Origin: Saprospiraceae bacterium
Lineage (GTDB): Bacteria; Bacteroidota; Bacteroidia; Chitinophagales; Saprospiraceae
Direction of reading: 5' to 3'
Assembly (NCBI GenBank): GCA_020631635.1
Contig: JAHDGW010000003.1
Span: 1-37,967 of the forward strand
DNA length: 37,967 nucleotides
The translations under genes and the position numbers were made by a program. The notes under the pieces were generated by a model. It made no database searches. It had not been told where the DNA came from and saw only the letters and a program-made list of their open reading frames with translations. The stretch's first letter is position 1, and the number at the start of each line of letters is the position of its first letter. Shown piece after piece: positions 1 through 7,595 of this stretch.

Positions 1-2
1 AT

Positions 3-125
3 CAATTCTCTTTCGAGATTTGGAAAGGAATTGGTGTTGGAGTAGGCTTTGGTCTAAGGAACAATGAATTTGAATCAACAGATACACAGTCTTATACTTC
101 ACTAGGACTCTCTTATGGGTTCTAA
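3..125 (+). CDS. C-terminal end of an outer-membrane beta-barrel protein (partial)
   Basis: The only open frame at the left edge runs from base 3 to a TAA at 123-125 and is cut off by the window start. Its 40 residues alternate polar and hydrophobic positions and end in SLGLSYGF. A terminal phenylalanine after such strands is the usual ending of a Gram-negative outer-membrane beta-barrel, where it serves as the BAM recognition signal. The last two beta strands can be seen (roughly GVGVGFGLRNN and YTSLGLSYGF). A strong terminator follows 20 bases later, so this is the last gene of its transcript. The barrel family cannot be named from this fragment. Confidence 0.6.
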   Translation, partial: QFSFEIWKGIGVGVGFGLRNNEFESTDTQSYTSLGLSYGF

Positions 126-145
126 TTGAACATATAAATTTACAC

Positions 146-177
146 AGCCCGACTAGTTTTAGTCGGGCTTTTTTTTT
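146..177 (+). terminator. Rho-independent terminator after the barrel gene
   Basis: A perfect 10-bp stem, AGCCCGACTA pairing with TAGTCGGGCT, closes a GTTT loop and runs straight into eight T residues. It lies 20 bases after the stop of the partial barrel gene and 49 bases before polA, so it separates the two transcripts. It is the clearest terminator in the window. Confidence 0.95.
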
Positions 178-225
178 GGATGATCATTTAGGCTTATCTT
201 ACCTCGGCAAAATGAAGTAGAGAGA

Positions 226-3015
226 ATGTCAGAAAAAAAATTATTTCTTTTAGATGGTCATGCCCTTGTATATAGAGCACATTATGCGTTTATCAATCGC
301 CCACTGATCAACTCCAAGGGGCTAAATGTAAGTGCCATTACAGGATTTACCCGAACCCTTTGGGATATCATCAAAAATCAGAAACCAAGTCATATTGCAG
401 TAGCTTTTGACCCTAAAGGTCCTACTTTTCGTCATGAAAACTACCCTGCATATAAAGCCAATAGGCAAGAGCAGCCAGAAGATATTACCAAAGCACTACC
501 TATTATACATGAAGTGGTAAAAGGATTCAACATCCCCATAGCTACCGTACAAAACTATGAAGCAGATGACGTCATAGGTACATTAGCCAAACAGGCGGAA
601 AAAGTAGGATTTACAGTATATATGGTGACTCCAGACAAGGATTATGCCCAGCTCGTATCAGATAACATCTATATGTACAAACCCTCACGTCAAGGTAATG
701 GTGTAGATATATTGGGAGTAGAAGAAATCAAAGAAAAATGGGACATACAACGAGTAGACCAAGTCATCGATATATTGGGTCTGCAGGGTGATAGTGTCGA
801 TAATATACCAGGTGTACCCGGCGTAGGTGCTAAGACTGCCGTAAAACTATTGAAAGCCTATGATAGCATGGAAGGTATCTTGGATAATGTAGATCAACTC
901 AAGGGTAAGCAAAAGGAAAATTTTATCAATTTTAAAGATCAGGCTATACTTTCGAAAGAATTGGCAACCATTGACCTTGAGGTTCCTATTCAATTCGATG
1001 CAAAGCTCTACGAGCTAGAGGAAGTCAATAAAGAAGCGCTAACATCATTATTCAAAGAACTGGAATTCAGAACTTTAGCTAAATCAATACTAGGGAATGA
1101 CAGTCCTGCACCTCAGCAGACAAGTCTATTTGGATCGGCATCAAGTAATCAAGCTACAGTACAGAAAAAAGCTGCAGTCAAGTCATATGCCATCGTTGAT
1201 AAAAATCTAAGCAATACTGATCATGAGTATATTCTTGTCAATGATATCAATCGTATCAAAGAGCTAAATGATACACTTCTTAAACAAAAAGAATTTTGCT
1301 TTGATACCGAAACTACTGGCCTCAACGCTCATCAAGTAGAGCTCGTAGGTATTGCTATCTCTTATGAGGCGCATAAGGCATATTATATACCCGTGCCTCC
1401 TGACATGGATGAGGCCAAAAACTTGGTAGCTCATCTTAAACCTGCACTTGAACATCCTGAAATAGTCAAGATAGGACAAAACATCAAATATGACATGAAT
1501 GTCTTAAAATGGTACAATATCCGAGTACAAGGACCATTATTTGATACCATGATTGCTCATTACTTATGTGAGCCCGATATGCGGCACAAGCTCGACTATC
1601 TATCCGAGTCATACCTGGGATATAAGATGGAACCCATCGAGAATCTCATCGGTAAACGAGGCAAGAATCAACTGAGTATGAGAGATGTGGATATCGAAAA
1701 AGTCGCTGAATACGCAGGAGAAGATGCCGATATCACATATCAGCTCAAAGCTATCATGGAAAAAGAACTCCATGATAATGAATTGACTAACATCTACTAT
1801 GATATCGAAGAACCTCTCATACATGTACTGAGTGATATTGAGTATGAAGGCGTACGCATCAATCCTGATTTCTTAAATAATTACTCAGCAGTACTAGGCG
1901 ATGAGATAGAGAAACAAAAAAAGAAGATCTATGAAAAAGCTGGAGTCGAATTTAATATTTCTTCTCCACGACAGGTAGGTCAGGTATTATTTGATAGACT
2001 AGAAATACCATATCGCTGGAGAAAAACGAGCTCAGGCCAATACTCTACAGACGTAGAAAAGCTTACAGAACTTGCTCAAAATCATGATATAGTAAGTGAT
2101 ATACTTGAATACCGTAAATATTCAAAACTAAAATCTACCTACGTTGATGCACTACCTTTATTGGTCAATCCTAGAAGCGGCCGTATACATAGTAGCTTCA
2201 ATCAAGCCAGAGCAGCAACAGGTAGACTCAGTAGTGAAAATCCTAATTTACAGAATATCCCAATCAGAGATGATGCAGGTCGAGAGATCCGAAAAGCATT
2301 TGAACCAAGGGACAAGAGTCATATTCTCTTAGCGGCAGACTATAGTCAAATAGAACTAAGGCTTATAGCTGAGATCAGTAAAGACGAAGGTATGCTGGAG
2401 GCATTCATCAATGGTCAAGATTTTCATAGAGCAACAGCCGCTAAAGTATATGGTGTACCATACGATGACGTCACGAGTGATCAACGTAGAAATGCAAAAA
2501 CAGTAAATTTCAGCATTACTTATGGTGCAGGATCTACTAATCTATCGCGTCAGTTAGGTATAAGCCGTGGTGAAGCCAAAGAACTGATAGAAAACTACTT
2601 CTTACAGTTCAAGGGGCTCAAGCGGTATATGGACGAGACCGTAGAATTTGCTCGTAAGCATGGTCATGTACAGACATTGCTCGGACGAAAAAGAGGACTT
2701 CGAGATATCAATTCCCGTAATGCACTCGCTAGATCCAATGCGGAAAGAATGGCTGTAAACACCCCAATACAGGGTACTGCTGCAGACATGATCAAGCTAG
2801 CTATGATCAATATACAGCGTATCTTTAGGGCTGAAGGCTTTAAGTCAAAAATGATCCTACAGGTACACGATGAGCTAGTTTTTGACGTCGTCAAATCAGA
2901 ACTAGATACGATAAGACCTATTGTAGAGAGAGAAATGAAAGATGCCCTACCTGATCTCAAAGTACCAATACTTATAGGTATGGATATCGGAGAAAATTGG
3001 CTGGAAGCACATTAG
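226..3015 (+). CDS. polA: DNA polymerase I
   Basis: The 929-residue product is full length for PolA, which fills gaps, removes RNA primers and serves repair synthesis. Three modules are visible in order. Residues 1 to about 290 are the 5'-3' flap nuclease (LFLLDGHALVYRAHYAF; the metal-binding NYEADDVIGT; the helix-hairpin-helix near PGVPGVGAKTAVKLL). About 335-520 is the 3'-5' exonuclease with all three motifs intact (DTETTGL near 360, GQNIKYD, YAGEDAD), so proofreading is probably active, unlike in some Gram-positive PolA. The polymerase domain has motif A (DYSQIELRLIA, about 702), motif B (RRNAKTVNFSITYG) and motif C (QVHDEL, about 878). It leads a likely three-gene unit; the next gene starts 22 bases downstream. 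Confidence 0.98.
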   Translation: MSEKKLFLLDGHALVYRAHYAFINRPLINSKGLNVSAITGFTRTLWDIIKNQKPSHIAVAFDPKGPTFRHENYPAYKANRQEQPEDITKALPIIHEVVKGFNIPIATVQNYEADDVIGTLAKQAEKVGFTVYMVTPDKDYAQLVSDNIYMYKPSRQGNGVDILGVEEIKEKWDIQRVDQVIDILGLQGDSVDNIPGVPGVGAKTAVKLLKAYDSMEGILDNVDQLKGKQKENFINFKDQAILSKELATIDLEVPIQFDAKLYELEEVNKEALTSLFKELEFRTLAKSILGNDSPAPQQTSLFGSASSNQATVQKKAAVKSYAIVDKNLSNTDHEYILVNDINRIKELNDTLLKQKEFCFDTETTGLNAHQVELVGIAISYEAHKAYYIPVPPDMDEAKNLVAHLKPALEHPEIVKIGQNIKYDMNVLKWYNIRVQGPLFDTMIAHYLCEPDMRHKLDYLSESYLGYKMEPIENLIGKRGKNQLSMRDVDIEKVAEYAGEDADITYQLKAIMEKELHDNELTNIYYDIEEPLIHVLSDIEYEGVRINPDFLNNYSAVLGDEIEKQKKKIYEKAGVEFNISSPRQVGQVLFDRLEIPYRWRKTSSGQYSTDVEKLTELAQNHDIVSDILEYRKYSKLKSTYVDALPLLVNPRSGRIHSSFNQARAATGRLSSENPNLQNIPIRDDAGREIRKAFEPRDKSHILLAADYSQIELRLIAEISKDEGMLEAFINGQDFHRATAAKVYGVPYDDVTSDQRRNAKTVNFSITYGAGSTNLSRQLGISRGEAKELIENYFLQFKGLKRYMDETVEFARKHGHVQTLLGRKRGLRDINSRNALARSNAERMAVNTPIQGTAADMIKLAMINIQRIFRAEGFKSKMILQVHDELVFDVVKSELDTIRPIVEREMKDALPDLKVPILIGMDIGENWLEAH

Positions 3016-3037
3016 ACCTCCATACTAATCAAGAATA

Positions 3038-3625
3038 ATGCTTCCTAAAATCAAAACATACATAGAGACTAATTATTGGAGCCACGAGTTGCAAGAGCTA
3101 CGAGCTATTGTACTACAATCCAAACTGGTAGAAACTTTTAAATGGAAATTTCCTGTATACACCTGGAATAATAAGAATATTGTCGGGTTAGGTACCACCA
3201 AAAAAACATACGGTTTATGGTTTTTCCAAGGAGCAACCTTAAGTGATCCTCTAGGTGTATTGGTCAATGCTCAAGAAGGAAAAACACAAGCTATGAGACA
3301 TTGGAGATTTTCTAAAAGTGATACCCTCAATAAAAAACCAATTTTGGAGTACATCCACGAAGCGATAGAAAATCAAAAATTAGGGAATATTGTTATTTTC
3401 AAAAAAGAAAAAGTACTAGTCATACCTCCATTATTAAAAGATGCATTGAGTCAAAATCCACAAGACCAAGCTAGTTTTGATTCTTTCTCAAAATCAAAAC
3501 AAATAGAATTTGCAAAATATATCTCAGTAGCTAAACGAGAAGATACGAAAACCATTCGATTGCACAGGATCTTACCCCTGATCAGGAAAGGAATCGGACT
3601 CAATGATAAATACAAAACAAAATGA
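3038..3625 (+). CDS. YdeI/OmpD-associated family protein (DUF1801 type)
   Basis: The 195-residue protein has the two halves typical of the YdeI family. An N-terminal alpha/beta domain of about 115 residues has the family patterns ETFKWKFPVYTW and YGLWFFQGATLSD. A helical basic C-terminal part (FAKYISVAKREDTKTIRLHRILPLI) resembles the tail that follows DUF1801 in these proteins. No signal peptide or membrane segment is seen, so it is probably cytoplasmic. The family lacks a firm biochemical role; the name bacteriocin-protection given to some members is not a mechanism. It starts 22 bases after polA, and its stop overlaps the next start by four bases (ATGA), so the two downstream genes are probably translationally coupled. 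Confidence 0.8.
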   Translation: MLPKIKTYIETNYWSHELQELRAIVLQSKLVETFKWKFPVYTWNNKNIVGLGTTKKTYGLWFFQGATLSDPLGVLVNAQEGKTQAMRHWRFSKSDTLNKKPILEYIHEAIENQKLGNIVIFKKEKVLVIPPLLKDALSQNPQDQASFDSFSKSKQIEFAKYISVAKREDTKTIRLHRILPLIRKGIGLNDKYKTK

Positions 3626-4542
3626 GATTTAAAGAAGGCATCGCACTCAAACAATTATTATTGCTTATAGATTACCAACAGGTTATTGGTAGTCAGGAGG
3701 ATTTTGTGCTAGGGCTCAATGAAATTCACAAAATTGAGCAAGGAGATCTCAGCTTTGTCGATAATTCCAAATACTATAAAAAAATGCTAGCCTCGGCGGC
3801 AAAATTTATCATAATAGACAGTATACCTAAAGAAACGACCGATAAAACACTTATCATATGTCAACATCCTTTTGAGGCTTATAATACTCTTGTAGGTCAT
3901 TTCCGCCCCACTATACCATTGACTCAAAACCGAGGAGATTACTGCGAGATAGATCCAACAGCCATTATCGAACCTAATGTCATTATTGGACATCATGTCA
4001 AAATAGGCGCCCATTGTCATATACAAGTCAATTGCTATATCGGTAGTCATACAGTCATAGGAGATCATGTCAACATACAAGCGGGTACCGTGATAGGTAC
4101 CGATGCATTTTACTACAAAAAAATAAATGATCAATATACCAAATGGACCTCTGGAGGGCGAGTAGTGATACATGATCATGTAGAGATAGGTGCATGCGCC
4201 ACCATAAATAAAGGTGTAAGCGGTGATACAGTCATAGGCAAAGGCACCAAATTGGATAGTCAAGTACATCTAGGACATGGCGTTGTCATTGGAGAAAATT
4301 GCCTCTTGGCGGGGCAAGTAGGTATTGGGGGTAAGACCATCGTAGGCGATCGAGTTATTATGTATGGTCAAGTAGGTGTAGCACAGAGCCTACTCATAGA
4401 GTCTGATACAGTGATACTTGCAAAATCAGGAGTGTCTAAAAACTTAAAAGGAGGAAAAACATACTTTGGTTATCCTGCAGGTGAAGTGACTACTAAATAT
4501 AAAGAGTTGGCTACGTTGAGAATACTATCTCGTAGAAAATAA
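3622..4542 (+). CDS. LpxD-like UDP-3-O-acylglucosamine N-acyltransferase
   Basis: The 306 residues match the LpxD plan. An N-terminal uridine-binding-like domain (about 1-100, with LSFVDNSKYYKKM) precedes a left-handed beta helix of hexapeptide repeats (about 108-265, many [IV]G[DEHK] turns). A short C-terminal helix follows. LpxD adds the 3-hydroxyacyl chain to the 2-amine of UDP-3-acyl-glucosamine in lipid A synthesis. His219, in LGHGVVIGENC, aligns with the catalytic histidine of E. coli LpxD. The protein is about 35 residues shorter than classic LpxD and sits with polA rather than with lpxC/fabZ/lpxA. It may therefore be a second, divergent paralogue rather than the main lipid A enzyme. 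That is inference, as the rest of the genome is not visible. Confidence 0.8.
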   Translation: MRFKEGIALKQLLLLIDYQQVIGSQEDFVLGLNEIHKIEQGDLSFVDNSKYYKKMLASAAKFIIIDSIPKETTDKTLIICQHPFEAYNTLVGHFRPTIPLTQNRGDYCEIDPTAIIEPNVIIGHHVKIGAHCHIQVNCYIGSHTVIGDHVNIQAGTVIGTDAFYYKKINDQYTKWTSGGRVVIHDHVEIGACATINKGVSGDTVIGKGTKLDSQVHLGHGVVIGENCLLAGQVGIGGKTIVGDRVIMYGQVGVAQSLLIESDTVILAKSGVSKNLKGGKTYFGYPAGEVTTKYKELATLRILSRRK

Positions 4543-4565
4543 AAAAGCAGGTCGGGGAGACCTGC
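4541..4565 (-). terminator. Terminator for the minus-strand unit ending at 4663
   Basis: Read on the minus strand, GCAGGTC, a five-base loop and GACCTGC form a 7-bp GC-rich hairpin followed by TTTTTTATTTT. There is no T tract on the plus-strand side, so the signal points leftward and fits the thioredoxin-fold gene ending at 4663. Its T tract overlaps the stop codon of the convergent lpxD-like gene. Confidence 0.7.
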
Positions 4566-4662
4566 CTTAAGACTTTCTCAAGCCTTATAAAAGGGTTGTT
4601 GTTATGTACCTCAAAGATAATTTTATTTGATACTTAAATGCAAGTAATTTTACTTAAATTTT

Positions 4663-5220
4663 TCATTTTTTCCATTTGATGTTGCATCCCATGCTAGGAA
4701 TCTGATTTTCAGTAGGTTGTTTACCTAAAATAACATCATCAAGAGCTACTCTCAAGTCACTACCGGTGACAGGAATTCCATTCCCTGGTCTAGAATCATC
4801 TAATCTACCTCTGTATTGTAACTTTGATTCGCCATCAAAGACGTAAAAATCTGGGGTACATGCTGCATCATAGGCTTTTGCCACCTCCTGTCTTTTGTCA
4901 TAGAGATAAGGAAATGGGAACTTTAACACCTTTGCTACTATACTCATTTTATCAGGAGCATCTTCGGGGTAGTTCTCGACATCGTTAGAACTTATGGCTA
5001 CAAATGCAACTCCTTTACTCTTATATTCATTTGCGATCTTTACAAGTTCTGGATTGACGTGAATAACAAAAGGGCAATGATTACATATAAACATTACTAC
5101 TGTCGCCTTAGTAGATTTGATATCATCAAAACTTAAATAATTGCCGCTTACGGCATCTTGTAAGTGAAAGTTTGGAGCCTCTGTCCCAAGAGCTAACATA
5201 TTAGAAGGTGTAAGAGCCAT
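4663..5220 (-). CDS. Thioredoxin-fold redoxin family protein
   Basis: This 185-residue protein belongs to the AhpC/TSA-redoxin group of thioredoxin-fold proteins. Cys46 and Cys49 form the active-site pair in MFICNHCPF. Cys121 precedes the cis-proline region (AACTPDFYVFD), a spacing typical of the bacterial redoxin subfamily with a CNHCP active site. No signal peptide is evident, so it is likely cytoplasmic and acts as a thiol reductase or peroxidase, substrate unknown. It starts six bases after the VanY-type gene and is the last gene of the minus-strand unit. The genome also encodes a bacillithiol synthesis enzyme (15165), so low-molecular-weight thiol chemistry is present in this cell; a direct link is speculative. 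Confidence 0.85.
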   Translation of the reverse strand: MALTPSNMLALGTEAPNFHLQDAVSGNYLSFDDIKSTKATVVMFICNHCPFVIHVNPELVKIANEYKSKGVAFVAISSNDVENYPEDAPDKMSIVAKVLKFPFPYLYDKRQEVAKAYDAACTPDFYVFDGESKLQYRGRLDDSRPGNGIPVTGSDLRVALDDVILGKQPTENQIPSMGCNIKWKK

Positions 5221-5226
5221 TTTTTG

Positions 5227-6015
5227 CTAATTTTTACATTTTTGATTGATCCCTAAGATATAGTTAGATTTTACATCAAGATCAGTAGCTGTTTCGGCAC
5301 CATCAAAGCCTTTGATCATATGATTGTCAAACTGGTCTTCGGCTAGCTGTGTCAAGTTTTTTGATACTGGTAAGTATGACCAATGCCATTTTTCCTCATT
5401 ATAACCTACAGGTCGTGCCTCGCCTTTGGCCGTATAAGGTTGTCCATATCCATAGAGTTGAGCATTACTCAACATCCAATTATACAACTTCAGTCCTTCT
5501 CCATTTTCAAACCATTCATTATTAAATGAATTGAGATCAATATCAGTACCCCAATGATGCCTTGATGTACCCGGCATAGAACTATATTCTAAGATTTTCA
5601 TTGCTTTTTTGACCGAGGTAGGCAAGGTTCTTATATTAGTGCCATCACTGATCTTTGTTTGACCAGACCATTTACGTTCCCATATTCCTTTCTGATAATC
5701 GAAGTTACGAGCTGCAGATTTGATCTGCAGCTGAATGCCTTCTCGCTGTGCAGCATCATACATTTTAATAAATGAAATATAGGCCTCCCGATGCATATAA
5801 CGATCGCCACGGTCAGCATATTTAGCGTCAATATTAACAAAATCAGGATGGTCACTGGGATCAAATTTACCCATAAGAAACTGAAGGTCATAGCGCGGTA
5901 ACTCAGTCGTAATTTCTTGCTCTTTCTCCATCACTGGTTTTGGTTTTTCAGTATTTGGTTCTCCGCATGAGTAATATGTTACGAAGGTCAAAACACAAAG
6001 TAGTAGTCTGATCAT
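5227..6015 (-). CDS. VanY-type D-alanyl-D-alanine carboxypeptidase, predicted lipoprotein
   Basis: Both signatures of the M15B peptidases are present: the zinc-binding SxHxxGxxxD as SRHHWGTDID, and the later EKWHWSY that supplies the catalytic Glu and last His ligand. These enzymes trim the terminal D-Ala from peptidoglycan stems. I start at the internal Met at 6015. There the product begins MIRLLLCVLTFVTYYSC, a short hydrophobic signal followed by Cys17, which looks like a lipoprotein signal, though Tyr at -3 is a weak lipobox. An upstream ATG at 6045 would add ten polar residues and overlap the previous gene by 23 bases. With the chosen start the gap is seven bases. The enzyme would be periplasmic and membrane-anchored. 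Confidence 0.85.
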   Translation of the reverse strand: MIRLLLCVLTFVTYYSCGEPNTEKPKPVMEKEQEITTELPRYDLQFLMGKFDPSDHPDFVNIDAKYADRGDRYMHREAYISFIKMYDAAQREGIQLQIKSAARNFDYQKGIWERKWSGQTKISDGTNIRTLPTSVKKAMKILEYSSMPGTSRHHWGTDIDLNSFNNEWFENGEGLKLYNWMLSNAQLYGYGQPYTAKGEARPVGYNEEKWHWSYLPVSKNLTQLAEDQFDNHMIKGFDGAETATDLDVKSNYILGINQKCKN

Positions 6016-6022
6016 ACAGATT

Positions 6023-7429
6023 TTATGCTTGTTGTTTATATCCAAAATATCCTTCCTCGATTATCATTTTAGCTAGTTTGATAGGCACCTGTGCCTGCCA
6101 GTCATCTTTGCCACTCTTGATAGACCTCAATACCTTAAAAGGAAATATTTTGAGCAACTCTTCGTCATAGTCTTCTACTTCTACAATCTGCTTACTGTCT
6201 ATCAGGTGCTTATATAAAAACTTGATGCCTTCAGGGACTTCAAGGTTAGTCGCAGTCATAAGATCATTATTTTTCTCATTGAGAGCAGGGTATGCAAAGA
6301 TCCTTATATCCTTGGTAAATAATTCTCCAAATGCCACCAATAATCGTCCATCTTGATTGAGATAATATTTTTCGTTGATGATATGATATAGTTCCTTGAT
6401 ACCGATGACTAGTCCGAGATTTTTGATCTTATAATCGGATAGATAATTGATAAGTTTCTGATGATTTACACAGTTAGATATGATTACTTTCATACCCATG
6501 GCATTAATGAGGTTTACACGTTGTATAAAATCTTCATTATCTATTTCACCTTCATGTTTTAAATTTTCCATAGTCATTTCTACGACCATTTCGCATCGCT
6601 CGGGATCCACTTTTGGGTCTTTCTTAAACTGACGAAAGCTTGACTTCAATACATCTTCGGTCACTAAGGTAGGTGGACGATAATGTCCACGTACAACCAT
6701 GAGAGATCTTTTATATAAAAACTCAGAAGCATGTATGCTTTTTTTATCAGCATTAAACATAGAAACCTCGGTTAGTTCATGCTTTACTAGATAGAGGCTC
6801 AGCAGCCTATTATCCACATCATCAAAGTCTGGTCCCGTAAGCCTTACCATATCGATCTCTATCCTACTTTTGAGGTTATCCAAGAGTGACTTGATCAAAA
6901 TCTCGGGATCATAGTGGTAAAAATAACAGGCATAAAGCATATTTACTCCAAGCTCGCCTATAGCCTCTTGTTGAAGTCTATTATCATTATCCAACATTTT
7001 TACATGGAGCACGAGGTCATTTGGTTTACTATTGGGACGTAGTCTAAATCGAAGTCCCATCCAACCATTGCCCTTGATCGTACGCTGGTAATTAATCGCA
7101 GCTACAGTATCGGCAAAAGCAAAATATTTAGAATCCTCTCTTACGTGGTCTAGACGCTCTTCCAACAGTCCATACTCGTGGTCTAGCATTTTATACAATC
7201 GGCTTTCGCATACATATCTGCCAGAATCTTCTGCACCATAAATGGTATCAGAATAATGCTTATCATATGCCGACATCGTCTTAGCTATCGTACCAGCTGC
7301 TGCTCCTGCTTGGAAAAAATTTCTGGCCACTTCTTGACCTGCTCCGATCTCGGCGAAAGTGCCATAGATAGAGTCGTCAAGATTTATTTCAAGAGCTTTT
7401 TGCTCAATTTGTCTTAATTGGTAATCCAT
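6023..7429 (-). CDS. Conserved protein of unknown function, 468 residues
   Basis: I recognise this as a conserved bacterial protein but cannot assign a function. Its most striking segment is near the N-terminus (about residues 22-66), with FAEIGAGQEVARNFFQAG, AGTIAKTMSAYD and SDTIYG. The remainder is a mixed alpha/beta protein with no signal peptide, no membrane helix and no cysteine pattern. Related proteins are sometimes labelled nicotinate-nucleotide adenylyltransferase by automatic annotation. The HxGH nucleotide-binding motif of that enzyme is not visible, and I do not support that name. It is the first gene of a three-gene minus-strand unit with a VanY-type carboxypeptidase and a redoxin. 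It shares a 166-base divergent promoter region with mnmG. Confidence 0.75.
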   Translation of the reverse strand: MDYQLRQIEQKALEINLDDSIYGTFAEIGAGQEVARNFFQAGAAAGTIAKTMSAYDKHYSDTIYGAEDSGRYVCESRLYKMLDHEYGLLEERLDHVREDSKYFAFADTVAAINYQRTIKGNGWMGLRFRLRPNSKPNDLVLHVKMLDNDNRLQQEAIGELGVNMLYACYFYHYDPEILIKSLLDNLKSRIEIDMVRLTGPDFDDVDNRLLSLYLVKHELTEVSMFNADKKSIHASEFLYKRSLMVVRGHYRPPTLVTEDVLKSSFRQFKKDPKVDPERCEMVVEMTMENLKHEGEIDNEDFIQRVNLINAMGMKVIISNCVNHQKLINYLSDYKIKNLGLVIGIKELYHIINEKYYLNQDGRLLVAFGELFTKDIRIFAYPALNEKNNDLMTATNLEVPEGIKFLYKHLIDSKQIVEVEDYDEELLKIFPFKVLRSIKSGKDDWQAQVPIKLAKMIIEEGYFGYKQQA

Positions 7430-7568
7430 GTTATTTTACTTGTATAGACCTAGGTATAACGAAATGATACTCTAAAGGATTCTGCCGCAATAATATTACT
7501 ATATTTTCTATTTGTAAAGTACTTAACGATCAATACCTCATGTTTCTTTTCAAGAGATCATAAATAGC

Positions 7569-7576
7569 TAACTTTG
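7569..7576 (+). promoter_or_regulatory. -7 promoter element of mnmG
   Basis: TAACTTTG is an exact match to the Bacteroidota -7 consensus TAnnTTTG and ends 19 bases before the mnmG start codon. No convincing TTG -33 element is seen about 19-20 bases upstream; the region is T-rich. The start site of transcription would fall roughly 13-15 bases before the ATG. Confidence 0.65.
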
Positions 7577-7595
7577 TGGTCAAATAAGAAGCTCT

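Noticed and set aside
3787-4269. 160-residue open frame on the minus strand
   Set aside because: It is antisense to the hexapeptide repeats of the LpxD-like gene; the repeated codons keep the opposite frame open. Its Tyr/Met-rich translation has no homologous pattern.
4620-4662. AAGTAA / TTACTT inverted arms before the redoxin stop as a terminator
   Set aside because: The spacing leaves a two-base loop, the stem is AT-only and it is weaker than the hairpin at 4541-4565.
6023-7429. Nicotinate-nucleotide adenylyltransferase as the function of the 468-residue protein
   Set aside because: I could find no HxGH-type nucleotide motif or Rossmann start, so the automatic name is not supported by the sequence.
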